This document shows positions 1-10,858 of a stretch of 64,000 nt of DNA, piece after piece (position 1 is the first letter of the stretch; each line of letters opens with the position of its first letter). The position numbers and the translations under genes were made by a program. Origin of the DNA: Akanthomyces muscarius (lineage: Eukaryota > Ascomycota > Sordariomycetes > Hypocreales > Cordycipitaceae); NCBI RefSeq assembly GCF_028009165.1, contig NC_079242.1, forward strand, positions 4,898,001 to 4,962,000, read 5' to 3'. Below the pieces are notes generated by a model, which did not search any database, was not told where the DNA came from, and saw only the letters and a program-made list of their open reading frames with translations.

Positions 1-1110
1 GCCGTAGTGTAGGTAACGTGTTAGGCGAGTACGTGGGCAGTGGCAAATTAGGTGAGGGCAACGGGGTACTCAGCAAACAGCATCTGTCTACAACGGTATA
101 ATGCGGCCGCAGTCTGGTTCCAGCATAGACAGCCATCAGCTTTTATTTGATTATTTTCGGCAATTTGTTAAAATTTGATAGAAATGCATTAATCATTCTG
201 GTTTCCCGGCGTGGGCTTTTTTTTTTGGCGTCCCTGATGCCACCAGCTAGCTTAACGCTGTGCAGTAAATAGGTACCTGTCCAGTGGCGTGGAAGCAGTG
301 CGTGAGCAAGGTACCATCTGCCCAGGTAGCTCGGTCCTCAAGTACCAGTACTGTTGGCCTGTGCCAGGGCTGGTCAGGGCTGTACCGACGCAGATGGCTC
401 GTCACGCAAAGCCGCGCCTCTTGTGTCTGCATCATCATAGACTCGTGGTGTATGCAGCCGAATTCCTTGCGGCCACATTACTGAAAGCACTCTTCTGCCG
501 TCCGCCCAGCACACAGGTAGCGTTGTCGAAGCCTGTTAGCGCCGCTGCAGACCAGTGAGACTATCCAGTGTCAACCAGAGTTTAGGTACCTTCTGGCAAT
601 AGCTGCACCCCGCCGACATCGTGACGTGACGCCTCCCACCACCATCCACCGATTTCAATCTGCTGCTCCTGCATCGCAACTCGGAGCACGCTGCCCCCAC
701 GACGGGCTTCTCTCTTCGTCTTGACGGAAACCACCGTCCGCATCCGTAATTGGCAATCATGGTCAGTCTCTCCCAGCCCTTGCCCTCTCAATCTCGACTC
801 CCCATCGCCTGCCGTCTTGGCCTCCATCCCTGTTCCTGCTGCCTCACGACAATTTTTTTACGCCTGCAGAGGCCGCGGTACCGCCTTGTGCTCACCCAGC
901 CTGCTTCGGCTTCCCGTCACCTTGGGCTTCCAGCTTCACGCCCTCCCCGCCGCATTGCCTCATCATTTTCCTTTCAAGACTTTCGCCGCGCAGCCCGCGC
1001 ACACCTCAACTCTTGCCCCGCTTCCCAAAGCTTCAGCATCTGCCACCTCAGTCTGCACCTCTTCACCTCTTGATACCACTTTTCTGCATCTTCTTTTCTT
1101 CATAGCCTCG
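1..1110. other. Gene-free left edge and leader of the deubiquitinase gene
   Basis: No coding region is supported. From about 780 to 1110 the + strand is pyrimidine-rich, as expected for the promoter and 5' leader of the gene starting at 1111. The frame stays open upstream of 1111, but it has no ATG and its residue content is serine/proline noise. The first 700 bases may hold the 3' flank of a gene outside the window; nothing in them is recognisable. Confidence 0.5.
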
Positions 1111-4100
1111 ATGGAAGTCGCAAATTATCCGTCGCCGCGCATGCGCGTTACTAACATCGCCATCTCCACACAGAGTTATAACGTCCCCTCTCCCAACGAG
1201 ATGGAGGTCGACGCCCCCGAGTATGTCGACGTCTCCAGCATCGCCGACCGCGAAACTGTCGCAATTATAAACACGGATAGTGCCGACCAAGATGCCGAAA
1301 CCCTCCAAGATCTTCCCCTAGCCAACGACTGTATGCACCCTGTCAATAACTGCTCTACCTTGACTCCAATAAACCAACGCTAATCTTTTCCTCCCGTCAA
1401 TGCAGTTGAGGCCATGAAGGAAATAGTTCTTCCCCCTTTGCTCGACCAGCCCAAGATCCTCGAGGACTGTGTAAACACATGGACCGTTGAAAACTGGCGC
1501 GACCTGCCGAAGAAGGAGCATGGTCCCATCTTCGAAGCTGGCGGATTTCCCTGGTGCGTCCCCTCGCCAGCCCTTGCCGCGGCTTTCGCCACATTTTGCT
1601 AACCTTGTCTACTCTAGGCGCATTTTGCTCTTTCCCCACGGAAACAACACCGATCACTGCTCCATCTATCTCGAGCACGGTTTCGAGCCCGACGCTGTAC
1701 CGGACAACTGGAGCTGCTGCGTTCAATTCGCTCTTGTCCTCTGGAACCCTAATGACCCTAGCCTATACGCCAACCATGCCGCTCACCACCGCTTTACCAA
1801 GGAAGAGGGTGACTGGGGCTTCACACGCTTCGTAGAGAGCAGAAGACTGTTTAATGTGCCATGGGAGAATAGCGCTAGACCCCTTCTCGAGAACGGAACG
1901 GCCAACATTACAGCCTATGTTCGCTTGGTCGAAGACGAGACCGGCGTCCTTTGGCACAACTTCATCAACTACGACTCCAAAAAGGAAACCGGCTATGTCG
2001 GTCTCAAGAATCAGGGCGCCACGTGCTACCTCAACTCCCTTCTCCAGTCACTATATTTTACCAATGCCTTCCGCCAGGTCAGCATCATTGTTTCCTCACT
2101 ATGGATTTTACTGACTTTTCTAGGCTGTTTACGAAATTCCGACCGAAAATGATGACAGCCTAACAAATTCTGCATACACCCTGCAACGTTTGTTTTACCA
2201 ACTACAGACTTCAGACCAGGCTGTTGGCACAAACGAGCTTACAAAATCATTCGGCTGGGAAACGAGACACATCTTTGAGCAGCAAGACGTGCAAGAACTT
2301 TCGCGCAAGCTCATGGAGAGACTAGAAGAGAGGATGAAGGGTACCAAGGCCGAAAATGTCTTGCCCGAGATATTTTCTGGCAAGATCAAGACTTACATTT
2401 CTTGCATCAATGTCGACTATGAATCAAGTCGCGTCGAAGACTTTTGGGACATTCAGCTCAACGTCAGCGGCAACAAGAGCCTTCTCGACAGCTTTCAGGA
2501 CTACATTCAAGTGGAAAAGATGGACGGCGAGAACCAGTACTTTGCCGGCGACGAGCACAAGCTGCAGGACGCGGACAAGGGTGTCATCTTTAACAGCTTC
2601 CCCGATGTTCTCCACCTCCAGCTCAAGCGCTTCGAGTACGACATCCAAAGGGACATGATGATGAAGATCAACGACCGCTACGAGTTCCCCAATGTTTTTG
2701 ATGCCGCACCCTACCTCAACGATGATGCGGATAGATCCGAGTCCTGGACGTATCAGCTTCACGGTGTCCTTGTTCACAGCGGTGATCTCAACGCCGGCCA
2801 CTACTACGCTTTCATCAAGCCCGAAAAGGACGGTTGGTTCTACAAGTATGACGACGATAAAGTCACCAAGGCTACTTTGCGAGAGGTATTGGAGGAGAAT
2901 TATGGCGGCGAGGAGCTTGTTCCCAACGGCTACACCAGGGCCCCAGCGCAGAAGAAAGCACCTACCGTTCGCCAGAACAGCGCTTACATGTTGGTCTATA
3001 TTCGCCAGACACGGGTTGACAAGATCCTCTGCCCTGTTGCCCAAAACGATATTCCCTCCCATCTGCAGCAACGTTTTGAGGAAGAGAATGTTCTTAAGGA
3101 GGCCCGTCGCAAGGAGCAACGGGAAGCCCACCTCTACATGATGGCCAAGGTCATCACCAGCCAGACCTTTCGCAACTATGGCGGTACCGACATGGGCCGC
3201 TTCGACAGCACCGAACCGGAAGACGAGTCGGCTCCCAGGTCGTACCGTGTCAAGAAGTCAACTGTCATGGAGGACTTTGTACAGCAGGTGGCCGAGGACA
3301 TTGACCAGGACCCTCGAAGGGTCCGTCTATGGCTCATGGTCAACCGCCAAAACAAAACAATTCGTCCTGACCAGCCAGTCATGGATATGGGACTGACTGT
3401 GGAGGAGACTTATGCGCGCTCTGCCGCACACAGAGACTCAAGCCTTCGACTTTGGGCCGAGGTTGCGACGGAGGTTGACGACGACGGGGTTGCCATCTGG
3501 CCCTCATACCAGGCCCCTGCCGCAAACGGCATCAAAGAAGATACCATTCTCCTCTTGCTCAAGCATTTTGATGTGGAAAAGCAGGAGCTCCACGGTGTGG
3601 GTCACATCTATATGCCCAAGGATAGGAAAATTGAAGACATGGTGCCTCTGATCCACGCCGCCATGGGCTGGGAGGCCAAGTTGGCTGACGACGAACGCCT
3701 TTTACTATGGGAGGAAATCAAACCTAACATGATCGAGCCCCTCAAGCCCAAGATCACTCTCAAGACGGCCGAGTTGCAGGATGGCGACATTATCTGTTTC
3801 CAAAAGACGCCGGAGCACAAGCTTCAAGCCCGCGTCTCCGACGCCTCGAGCAAAGAGCCGGCTCCATCGGCTGACCGCATGGAAGACGCCAGAGAATACT
3901 ACGACTTTTTGGAGCACAAGAGGGATGTGCGATTCCACGCCCACCCCAACCGCTGCGACCAGGAAAAGTATCCCGCCTTTGAGCTCGTTCTCAACTCCAA
4001 GATCAATTACGACACTTTGTCTGAGAGCGTGGGGGCATATCTCAAGGTGGACCCAACACATATTCGTCTGTGGACTGTCAACGCATCCACAAACAACCCC

Positions 4101-4958
4101 AAGGCACCCGTCAGGCGCGGCACCAACCCAACTTTGCGTCAAATTCTCCACCCCGCTGGAGGCAGCCTCAACTCTAGCCAGAGAAATGACGCCTTCTACT
4201 TTGAAGTGCTCGAGATGAGTCTGGCAGAGCTGGATACAAAGAAGAGCGTCAAGCTCACATGGCTTAGCGACGGTCTCACCAAGGAAGAGCAGTTTGATCT
4301 CTTGGTGCCGAAGACGGGCACGATTGAGGATTTGATTCAGGCTTTGATCAAAAAGGCCAGTCTCTCGGACGAGGCCGAAGGGGGACGGATACGTGTTTAC
4401 GAAACGAGTTCCAACAAGTTCTATCGTGAACCTGTCCGTGAGCATGCTGTGCAGAACCTGAGTGACTACACACAAATCTACGCAGAGCGTGTGCCTGCCG
4501 ATGAGCAGGACGCCAACGAAGCCAACTATATCCAGGTTTTCCATTTCCAGAATGAACCCAACCGTACTCACGGTGTGCCGTTTAAGTTTCTTCTTGTTGA
4601 GGTATGTCCTGGTGTGGCCCAGATGGCGGCGATGCTATTGTTTGGAGATTATGACTAACACTGTCCAGGGAGAGACGTTTGCGGACACCAAGAAGCGCCT
4701 TGAAAAGAGAACGGGTCTCAAGGGCAAGAGTTTTGAAAAGATCAAGTTTGCGATTGTTCGCCGAAGCAACCCTTCGAAGCCCCACTATCTCGAAGATGGT
4801 GAGCAATTACTTTAGACGCATGTCGCCCGCCTTACTAACAAGCTGTAGACGACGAGCTCTGGAATCTAGTCACCTCCGAGGACGACTTTCTCGGTCTGGA
4901 TCACATTGATCGAACGAGATCCGTGCGGAACGGTGCGGAGGCACTGTTCCTGCGTTGA
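1111..4958 (+). CDS. ubp15: Ubiquitin carboxyl-terminal hydrolase, USP7/Ubp15 type
   Basis: Cysteine protease that removes ubiquitin from proteins; fungal Ubp15/Ubp21 and animal USP7 belong here. Exons are 1111-1330, 1406-1553, 1618-2077, 2124-4601, 4669-4798 and 4849-4958; phases agree and give 1181 residues, the usual size. An N-terminal MATH domain (about residues 65-210, with [15 protein letters not shown] built across an intron) precedes the USP core. The Cys box [16 protein letters not shown] places the nucleophile near C259 and the oxyanion Asn near N254. The His box AGHYYAF puts His near 502, followed by the acidic YDDDK segment near 519. The C-terminal half matches the ubiquitin-like USP7 C-terminal domains and ends in a conserved DDELWN segment. 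The start is the first ATG in the open frame after a pyrimidine-rich leader. All catalytic residues are intact. Confidence 0.95.
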
Positions 4959-5653
4959 GTCGCACAGGCACCATGTGGATCTGCCTTTTTTTTTTTGGCT
5001 GCGTGTATGATGTGCCGTGTGCTAAATAGCTAGGAGGATGCATCTCGCGATGCATAGAAGGAACGCTGGCCAGTAGGGCCGGTTTCTCGCGATATTATTG
5101 GAGAGGAGTTTGTCTTTGTTTCAATTTGTAGCACGACATTACAAGTATAAGAGTACATGGCCGTAGCTAAAGCTGTGGCTTTGGGATATCATGGTTTGAA
5201 CGAAGACGGCACCGTGATATGCAGTGCAATATGATTAACATTGAGCATTATGCTCGCTGGTGGTTTGTTCCTCAGTCAAATCTTCGCCTTCCTTGTGCAG
5301 GCATGTGGGTGTTTGTGTGTATGCGCGGCGTATTAGTGGCGTGGCCTGCCATTTCATCCAACTCCTTTGTACATCATAAGTCAGTCACCAGGTGCAAATA
5401 CTTTGACGACAAATATCTTTAGGCTTGTTGTACTCGGACCATGTCTAGCCCCAAACCTCGTCGATGACAGCCACCCGAGCCGATTCGCCTATGGGCTCAG
5501 CCTGGCGCAAGATGGCTCTTCCTCTGCACCTTGACAGTACAAGATAAAAATACAGAAAAAAAATGCGTCCAGAAATGAATTGGTTCCATTCGTAGACCCA
5601 TGCCTCATGCCTCTTTATTTTTCCTCCCTGCCGCTCATTTCGCCAAGTATCAG
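4959..5653. other. Convergent 3' spacer
   Basis: Lies between two genes read towards each other. It holds the 3' untranslated ends only; no ORF with protein-like composition and no RNA gene was seen. Confidence 0.5.
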
Positions 5654-6290
5654 TCACCATCTTGCGCATATAATGGACTGTGTTCGCACCGCCCATTTCT
5701 CAATCAAGGACAGGAACGGGGCACCAGGCGCGACAACACGAATGAAGTTGCCCTCGCAGCCGTCTTTTCTATTTTTAGGCAACTTGATTAGTTTTCCATC
5801 TCCTGGAGTTCGGGAGTTTGGTCAGGCAAAAAAGAAAACGTACTCGTAGAGGATGCACATGATGCCGGTATTGACCTTGATGGAGCCAACCTGTTCGAAG
5901 CTGTTGTAACGTCATTTATGTCAGATACGGGAGATGGAGTAGACTTTGTCGTTTGTGCAGGAACAAAAACGGAGAGACTTGGGACAAAGCTTACTCGGGA
6001 GCTATGGAGGCGATCGAGTGGCATTGCTGGTCGCGGGGCCAGTCCCTGACCTTGCCGGCAAAGGCAGTTCCGGAGCAAATCTCGGCATATTTGGAGTGGG
6101 AATCAGTCTCCTGTGCGGGCACACTTGAATGATTAGTTTCTTGGAACTTGACGGGCGTCTTTCTTGGCTTGTTTGGGGTCTGGGGTTTTGGGCAAGTGTG
6201 GTGGGATGGAAAACGGACCGGGGGTTCGGTGGGAAGGGCGCTGGTGAGGCTGGCGAGGAGGGCAATGGGAGCGAGAGTCTGAAAAAGCAT
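5654..6290 (-). CDS. Small secreted cysteine-rich protein (effector-like)
   Basis: Reconstructed as three exons on the minus strand: 6290-5995, 5900-5844 and 5768-5654, giving 155 residues. The first 19 residues form a signal peptide (hydrophobic LLASLTSALP, then cleavage). Cysteines fall at about 33, 72, 90, 114, 122 and 152. The mature part carries IKVNTGIMCILYE followed by KDGCEGNF, and the protein ends in CARW. This spacing resembles a large group of fungal small secreted proteins with no known enzyme activity. Intron 2 is supported by a branch point (AACTAAT) and by the way exon 3 restores a Cys-containing frame. Residues 25-60 (6218-6111) could instead be a 108-base in-frame intron (GTCCGT donor, ACTAAT branch point, CACAG acceptor); removing it drops the proline/lysine-rich stretch and one Cys. 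Function is unknown; an extracellular role is inferred. Confidence 0.75.
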
Positions 6291-6927
6291 TTTGAAGACG
6301 GGTAGTAGAAGTTTCCAAGACCGGGTGGTAAAGATTTTGAAGATGAAATGTTGAAGAGGCAGAAGAAACGAAGAAGCGGGAGATTGTTTATTGTAGTTTG
6401 TGAGGGAAACTGTTGGTCTATGGAGGGGGAGGAATTGACTGAGACGGAGCTGGGAAGGAACAAGCCGACAGCTTCACAGTTTGTCCCCCAGGCAGGCCTC
6501 GGGCTTGGGATCGGCTGCCTCTCAGTTCACGAGGAAATTCAATCTCCGGTCATGTCGTTTCGGTTTTTTTTTGGAGTTGCAGCTTTTCCACGCTCTGCTA
6601 TACTTGGTACTGGGCAAAGACCACCAACATCACAAGTCCATCGACTTCGCTTGCGCGATGAACAGTCGTAGGGGGTGGGCGCACGGATAAAAAGTACATA
6701 TTTCAGCATTTTTTAGGCAGCCTTTGTGCAGTGGTGGTAATAGCAACCCTAAAAGGGAATCTGAAAAGGTATTTGTATTTGCTTAGCCCACCACCAAATA
6801 CGATATACACGAACCTGCGAAACGAGGATATTCTACCCCTCCTCCAACGGCCACCCAAAAAGAAAATTACGCTCTTAATTAGAGTCAATGCATGGAGCTA
6901 CTGCATAGTACTACCATTTAGCCAATC
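6291..6927. other. Promoter of the secreted-protein gene and 3' flank of the NmrA-like gene
   Basis: Gene-free. It serves as upstream region for the minus-strand secreted-protein gene and downstream region for the minus-strand dehydrogenase. No strong motif or structure was noticed. Confidence 0.4.
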
Positions 6928-7710
6928 TTAAAATGGAACCAGTCGGCTTTTCAAGCCCAGGAAGATGATCCAGAGATTAGCGAGAATGACGATCCGCACT
7001 GCGCCGGTTGCACTAACGCCGACGATCTTACCCCCAAACTCTTCGCGGCGCTGTCCGAGTTCCACCATGGCTATACCAAAGTCCGCATAGTTTATCGATG
7101 CCGTCGTCTTGCCGCGCTGCACAAACTTATACCCAGTGGCCTTGGTCCCCTTGGGATCCATCAAACCAGGCGGGTCCGCGGTGATGCAGGTGAGCAGTCC
7201 GTCCTTCTCGGCTTTCGCGTACAGCGCACCGGCCTTTAGAAGATCCTCGTAGATAGCCCCGACTGCGAAGACCATGAAACGCTTCGCAAACCCCGGTATG
7301 GGCATCTGCACGTCCGAGTTCAGAGCCAAGGATCGATTGAACAGAACGACTGGTGTCTTGTACTCGGATCCCTCGTCTTTGCGGAGATGACTGAGAGTTT
7401 CGACGAGACGTGCTGCCGTCGCAAGAGCAATGTCGACCTTGCGGCTGGCATGGTTGGTGGCGACGCAGACATATATGGTCGAGGCACCCTTGACACATAT
7501 TTTGAGGGTAGCTTCGTTCGAGATGGGGGCTTCGAAGACGGTGATGATGGCCGATGAGCTTGACTCGAGCTGTGGGAAAGCTTGGAGGAGTTTGCTTTTC
7601 GATCGTACCAGTATGTTGATACGAAGGTCGGGTATTTGCGAGGAGAGAAGGCACCTTAGAATTGCCGAACCCACGCCACCAGTTGCCCCGAGGATAGTGT
7701 GGACAGGCAT
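6928..7710 (-). CDS. NmrA-like / atypical short-chain dehydrogenase
   Basis: Single-exon gene of 260 residues. The N-terminus has a Rossmann dinucleotide-binding motif, TILGATGGVG (residues 5-14), with ILVRSKSK after beta-strand 2, as in NADP-binding atypical SDRs and NmrA-like proteins. The canonical SDR YxxxK catalytic pair is not evident, so it may be a redox sensor or an isomerase-like enzyme rather than a classical dehydrogenase. The C-terminus has a hydrophobic stretch (VRIVILANLWIIFLGL) that could anchor it to a membrane. The ATG at 7710 is chosen because the Rossmann strand begins right after it; the open frame extends upstream but without homologous content. It is divergent from the RidA gene across a promoter with paired palindromes. 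Confidence 0.75.
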   Translation of the reverse strand: MPVHTILGATGGVGSAILRCLLSSQIPDLRINILVRSKSKLLQAFPQLESSSSAIITVFEAPISNEATLKICVKGASTIYVCVATNHASRKVDIALATAARLVETLSHLRKDEGSEYKTPVVLFNRSLALNSDVQMPIPGFAKRFMVFAVGAIYEDLLKAGALYAKAEKDGLLTCITADPPGLMDPKGTKATGYKFVQRGKTTASINYADFGIAMVELGQRREEFGGKIVGVSATGAVRIVILANLWIIFLGLKSRLVPF

Positions 7711-8068
7711 GATGCACAAGTTTGTGCTTGAGTCGAAGGCGTTGCTGGCTCTTCGCGTTCTGTGGCGAGAGCGATATATTTGACAAAGGAATCGATACTG
7801 CACGACACTACCGCAGCTCTCCCTTTGCTGAACAATTGTTTAAGCTTGGTAATAAACACAATGTCCTGGTTGTTACGAAGAATGCTTTATAATTCCTGAG
7901 CGGCCCGGACTACAAGTTTCTCTACCCTTTCGGACTAGAGCGTGGACTTAGATTCAGTCGAGACGTAGTGATCAACCCAAGGTTTCAAATTAGCCACTCA
8001 AGAGATTATAGTTGCGGAGAAAAACAAACTTATCAGGGCAGAAGTAATGTAGTTGTCGTGGCTGTACT

Positions 8069-8084
8069 CGGCCGAATTCGGCCG
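8069..8084. promoter_or_regulatory. Perfect 16 bp palindrome, CGG-N10-CCG
   Basis: CGGCCGAATTCGGCCG equals its own reverse complement. CGG and CCG half-sites separated by ten bases are the geometry bound by dimeric Zn2Cys6 regulators of the Put3 spacing class. Binding is inferred. Confidence 0.5.
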
Positions 8085-8266
8085 GCTTGGAAATCGATCG
8101 TGTCCTAGTTTGGCTCTGGTAATTTAGCGCCAGTAGATCAAGTTCGATCCCCTTCCCCGGGGCTGAGTATTGGATCATCTTTAATGGTAATGGACCCCTC
8201 AGAAAGATGTTTTATGCCGCTGGGGGAGTACAAAGGAGGCTAGGATTATCTGGCTAAAGCCTTGGC

Positions 8267-8288
8267 CCGCGGGTGTGCTGACCCGCGG
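8267..8288. promoter_or_regulatory. Inverted repeat with CGG-N10-CCG
   Basis: Arms CCGCGGGT and ACCCGCGG are perfectly complementary around a six-base loop. Bases 8270-8285 again give CGG-N10-CCG, the same spacing as the element 200 bases upstream. It lies about 45 bases before the TATA-like box. Confidence 0.5.
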
Positions 8289-8438
8289 ACGTAGGGGCTG
8301 CTGTCGCTAAAACAAGCCATCACTTTAGAAGTATATAAGCCTCCGTATTTTTGGTGCTCTTCTAAATAACTCTAAACTATAAGAAGTCAGCTAAAAGTAT
8401 CATATCGACATTACATAACACTACAATAAAAGCCACAA

Positions 8439-8493
8439 GTATGTTCCCTTAATGACCTATCTACAAGCCCTATCTCACAACTCATCCTCCTAG
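8439..8493 (+). other. Putative 55-base intron in the RidA 5' leader, containing two short uORFs
   Basis: GTATGT donor at 8439, CTAG acceptor at 8490-8493. Inside lie ATG TTC CCT TAA (8441-8452) and a 13-codon uORF (8452-8493) whose stop overlaps the acceptor. If the intron is spliced, both upstream ATGs vanish. Confidence 0.45.
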
Positions 8494-8495
8494 GA

Positions 8496-8912
8496 ATGTC
8501 CTCCCTCACCTACAGCAACGACCCTACTGGCCCCGGCCTAAAAGCCAGCGAGACATACCACTACTCACAATCTGTCATCCTCCCCTCGGGCATCGTCAAG
8601 GTCTCCGGCCAAGGTGGCTGGGACAGCTCCCAAGTTCTCCCCCCCGACATGAAGTCTCAAATCGACCTCGCGTTCGCCAACGTCGATCGAGTGCTGCAAG
8701 ATCATGGCTTAAAGGGCTGGGAAGATGTGTATTTATGGCGCAGCTATGCGGTGGGCATGGATGACGCCATGCAGCATCTGGTACAGAAGATAAGGGAAAG
8801 AGTACCGGGACACCGGCCCGTTTGGACAGCGTTAAGCGTGCCAAAGTTGGGGCTCGAGGAGATGTTAATTGAGATTGAGGTCGAGGCATTCGCGCCAGTG
8901 AAGCGAGAATAG
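8496..8912 (+). CDS. RidA/YjgF/UK114 family protein
   Basis: Single coding exon of 138 residues, the usual length of the YjgF/YER057c/UK114 superfamily. Matching features are an early SQSVILPSGIVKVSGQGGWD segment, the VDRVLQDHGLKGWEDVYLWRSY helix/strand and a C-terminal LGLEEMLIEIEVEAFAP strand. Family members form trimers that hydrolyse reactive enamine/imine intermediates from amino-acid metabolism. The usual C-terminal Arg that binds the substrate carboxylate (typically in an R-x-x-V pattern) is not obvious here, so this may be a divergent subgroup. A putative leader intron (8439-8493) ends two bases before the start. The gene is divergent from the NmrA-like gene. Confidence 0.85.
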   Translation: MSSLTYSNDPTGPGLKASETYHYSQSVILPSGIVKVSGQGGWDSSQVLPPDMKSQIDLAFANVDRVLQDHGLKGWEDVYLWRSYAVGMDDAMQHLVQKIRERVPGHRPVWTALSVPKLGLEEMLIEIEVEAFAPVKRE

Positions 8913-9783
8913 TGGATCAAAGAATTGTTGTGCGGAAATGCCTAAAAAGAGAAACTGCTGAGTCGTTCATATTTGCTCCGGATGAATGTTGTTTATTTCG
9001 CGCTCGGCTTGAGGAGGCGCGGCAATGATGAAGAATGGGACGGAAAGTATCAGGGATGTGATCGAAAGATTAAGGGAATAAATTCATCACGACTAGAGGC
9101 GAGCTAGACGCCTTTATTAAGCTAGTGTTATACTAGTCGCTCAACGTTAGTGGCAGCTGCACGACCGGTTAGGAAATAAGCCAATGAGGACTATCACCAG
9201 CGGAGGCTACTAGAGGGCGATATGTAGTATTAAGCTATGTCTATCTGAGCTGTACATCGACAAATCGCGTTCTCGAGATTTTGTTGCAGGGATCGCGAAC
9301 TAAAATACGTATTGTAGGTGCATATTACTACAGGTACTTGTAGATAAACCTCGTAGGTGCCCATCCCGCGGCAATTGGCGTACCGACAAATAGGTGCGCT
9401 AACCCCCCGAAAACTAGAGCTCAGGACAGTGACATATAGAAGCTGAAGTTTCCTATATTTACAACAACGCAGACAAACCTTGTACAAGAGGTCACTACAG
9501 GCCTCGCCTGCATGCATAGATGGAGTGGCAGCCATGGCACTATTTGCAAGCCACAGAAAAATGAGCCTCGTCTACATAAAGTCCAAGCCGTCAAAGTTGG
9601 AGTGACACAAGACAAAATACGCCACTGCGTGGGCTATATATCAAAGAGCTTACCAGCGTGCATCATCAGGCCGCCACGTCTCCTCACAACCCAAACCGTC
9701 CAGGGCAAAAAGCCATCGCACCCTATCATTTGCCATCATATCGATCCATCGTTCTTGCCCCCCAAACGCCAACCAGCCAGCAA
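8913..9783. other. Intergenic region
   Basis: Holds the 3' flank of the RidA gene and the upstream region of the next plus-strand gene. No coding region or RNA gene is supported. Confidence 0.45.
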
Positions 9784-10374
9784 ATGTCCGACCCCCCTGC
9801 CATTGTGTTCCAGGAGTTCCGCCGCTACCGCCGCCAATACGTCGAGTACTCGGACGGCACCAAGCTCACCCGGCGCGTCCACAAGGCCACTTTTGTGCCC
9901 CTCACGCCCTGGACCGCCGTCCTCTCCCCTCCTGCCTCGTCGTCGTCGTCCTCCGCGCCCCTGCCGGTCCTCCACCTCTCCCTCGTCGTCGAGCACCAGG
10001 CCGCGGGCGAGCCCAAGCACTGGTCCTTGCTCTGCCACCGCGAGGACGACCCTCGCGGGCGCCTCTGGCAGGTCACGGGCGACGCCGGGCGCATGCGCTA
10101 CGCGCACCTGCCCGACGCGGACAAGCTGAGCGGCGGCGGGGGTGGTGATGTGGCGTGGCGTCAGGTCTTGAACGGCGAGCTGACGGCCGCGCAGCGCGCG
10201 ACGGTGGAAGAGGTCGTGGGGACGGAGCCGCCGCCCAGGGCGAATATCAGGGCGGATGTCAAGGAAAACTGTCAGGGCTGGGTGATGAGGGTGCTGAGGA
10301 GGCTAGCGGCCGAGGGGATCGTGGAGGAGATTGAGGTGGACAAGTTGCGGGAGCAGATGGATCCTCTCAAGTGA
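9784..10374 (+). CDS. Uncharacterised fungal protein
   Basis: Single exon of 196 residues starting at ATG 9784. The same frame is open back to 9658, but the upstream part is proline/serine leader-like. Visible features are a poly-Ser stretch (about residues 57-62), a HWSLLCH segment near residue 80, an alanine-rich helix and a conserved-looking NCQGWVMRVLRRLAAEGIV near residues 160-178. A buried HWxLL plus a later NC-x-x-W pair is a layout I associate with fungal proteins of unknown function; whether the Cys and His form a catalytic pair is speculation. Function is unknown. It faces the mS35 gene convergently. Confidence 0.65.
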   Translation: MSDPPAIVFQEFRRYRRQYVEYSDGTKLTRRVHKATFVPLTPWTAVLSPPASSSSSSAPLPVLHLSLVVEHQAAGEPKHWSLLCHREDDPRGRLWQVTGDAGRMRYAHLPDADKLSGGGGGDVAWRQVLNGELTAAQRATVEEVVGTEPPPRANIRADVKENCQGWVMRVLRRLAAEGIVEEIEVDKLREQMDPLK

Positions 10375-10858
10375 ATGACGAGATGGACGAGCCGTATGAA
10401 ATGACGATCGGTCTATGAACTTGGTTTCTGTTCTGTTTTGTTCTATTTCCCCCCCTTTTTTTCTTCTTTTTATACCCTCAGCTTTGATGCTCCTTGCTAT
10501 TTCACACACTTCACCTTTCCACTTGTTTCTTTTTGACAACTAATTCTGTTCCGTCTTTTATAATCGGCCACGACTTTCCTGTCAGCACCAAGTACAGCAA
10601 AGTGAGTCTTCACTGCCAAGATGATGCAGATGAATCACACGGCTATATAAATGAATTGATCTTCCATTACCGACGATTAGCCTGCAGTTTCTTTATACAG
10701 TGATGAATATTGTACATTTTTCATTGTTTTGAACCTGGGCTTGCACGGCCCTTATATGATACAGTGTTAAATAAGTCGCGCCCACTCGGGCTCTTTCAAA
10801 TGCGCATACACGCAAACTTCTACACGCCGCCGCTGTTCCATTCCCCGTTCTTCTCTCC
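10375..10858. other. Convergent 3' spacer
   Basis: Between two converging genes; T-rich and A-rich stretches as expected for 3' UTRs and polyadenylation. No gene seen. Confidence 0.45.

Larger units (their letters stand above)
7711..8495. promoter_or_regulatory. Divergent promoter between NmrA-like and RidA genes
   Basis: This 785-base spacer contains two CGG-N10-CCG palindromes (8069-8084 and 8267-8288), a TATA-like GTATATAAGC near 8331-8340 oriented for the RidA gene, and a putative leader intron (8439-8493). It carries no coding potential. Confidence 0.55.

Noticed and set aside
8095..8170. tRNA-like GTTCGATCCCC word
   Set aside because: The flanking bases do not form a T stem or acceptor stem.
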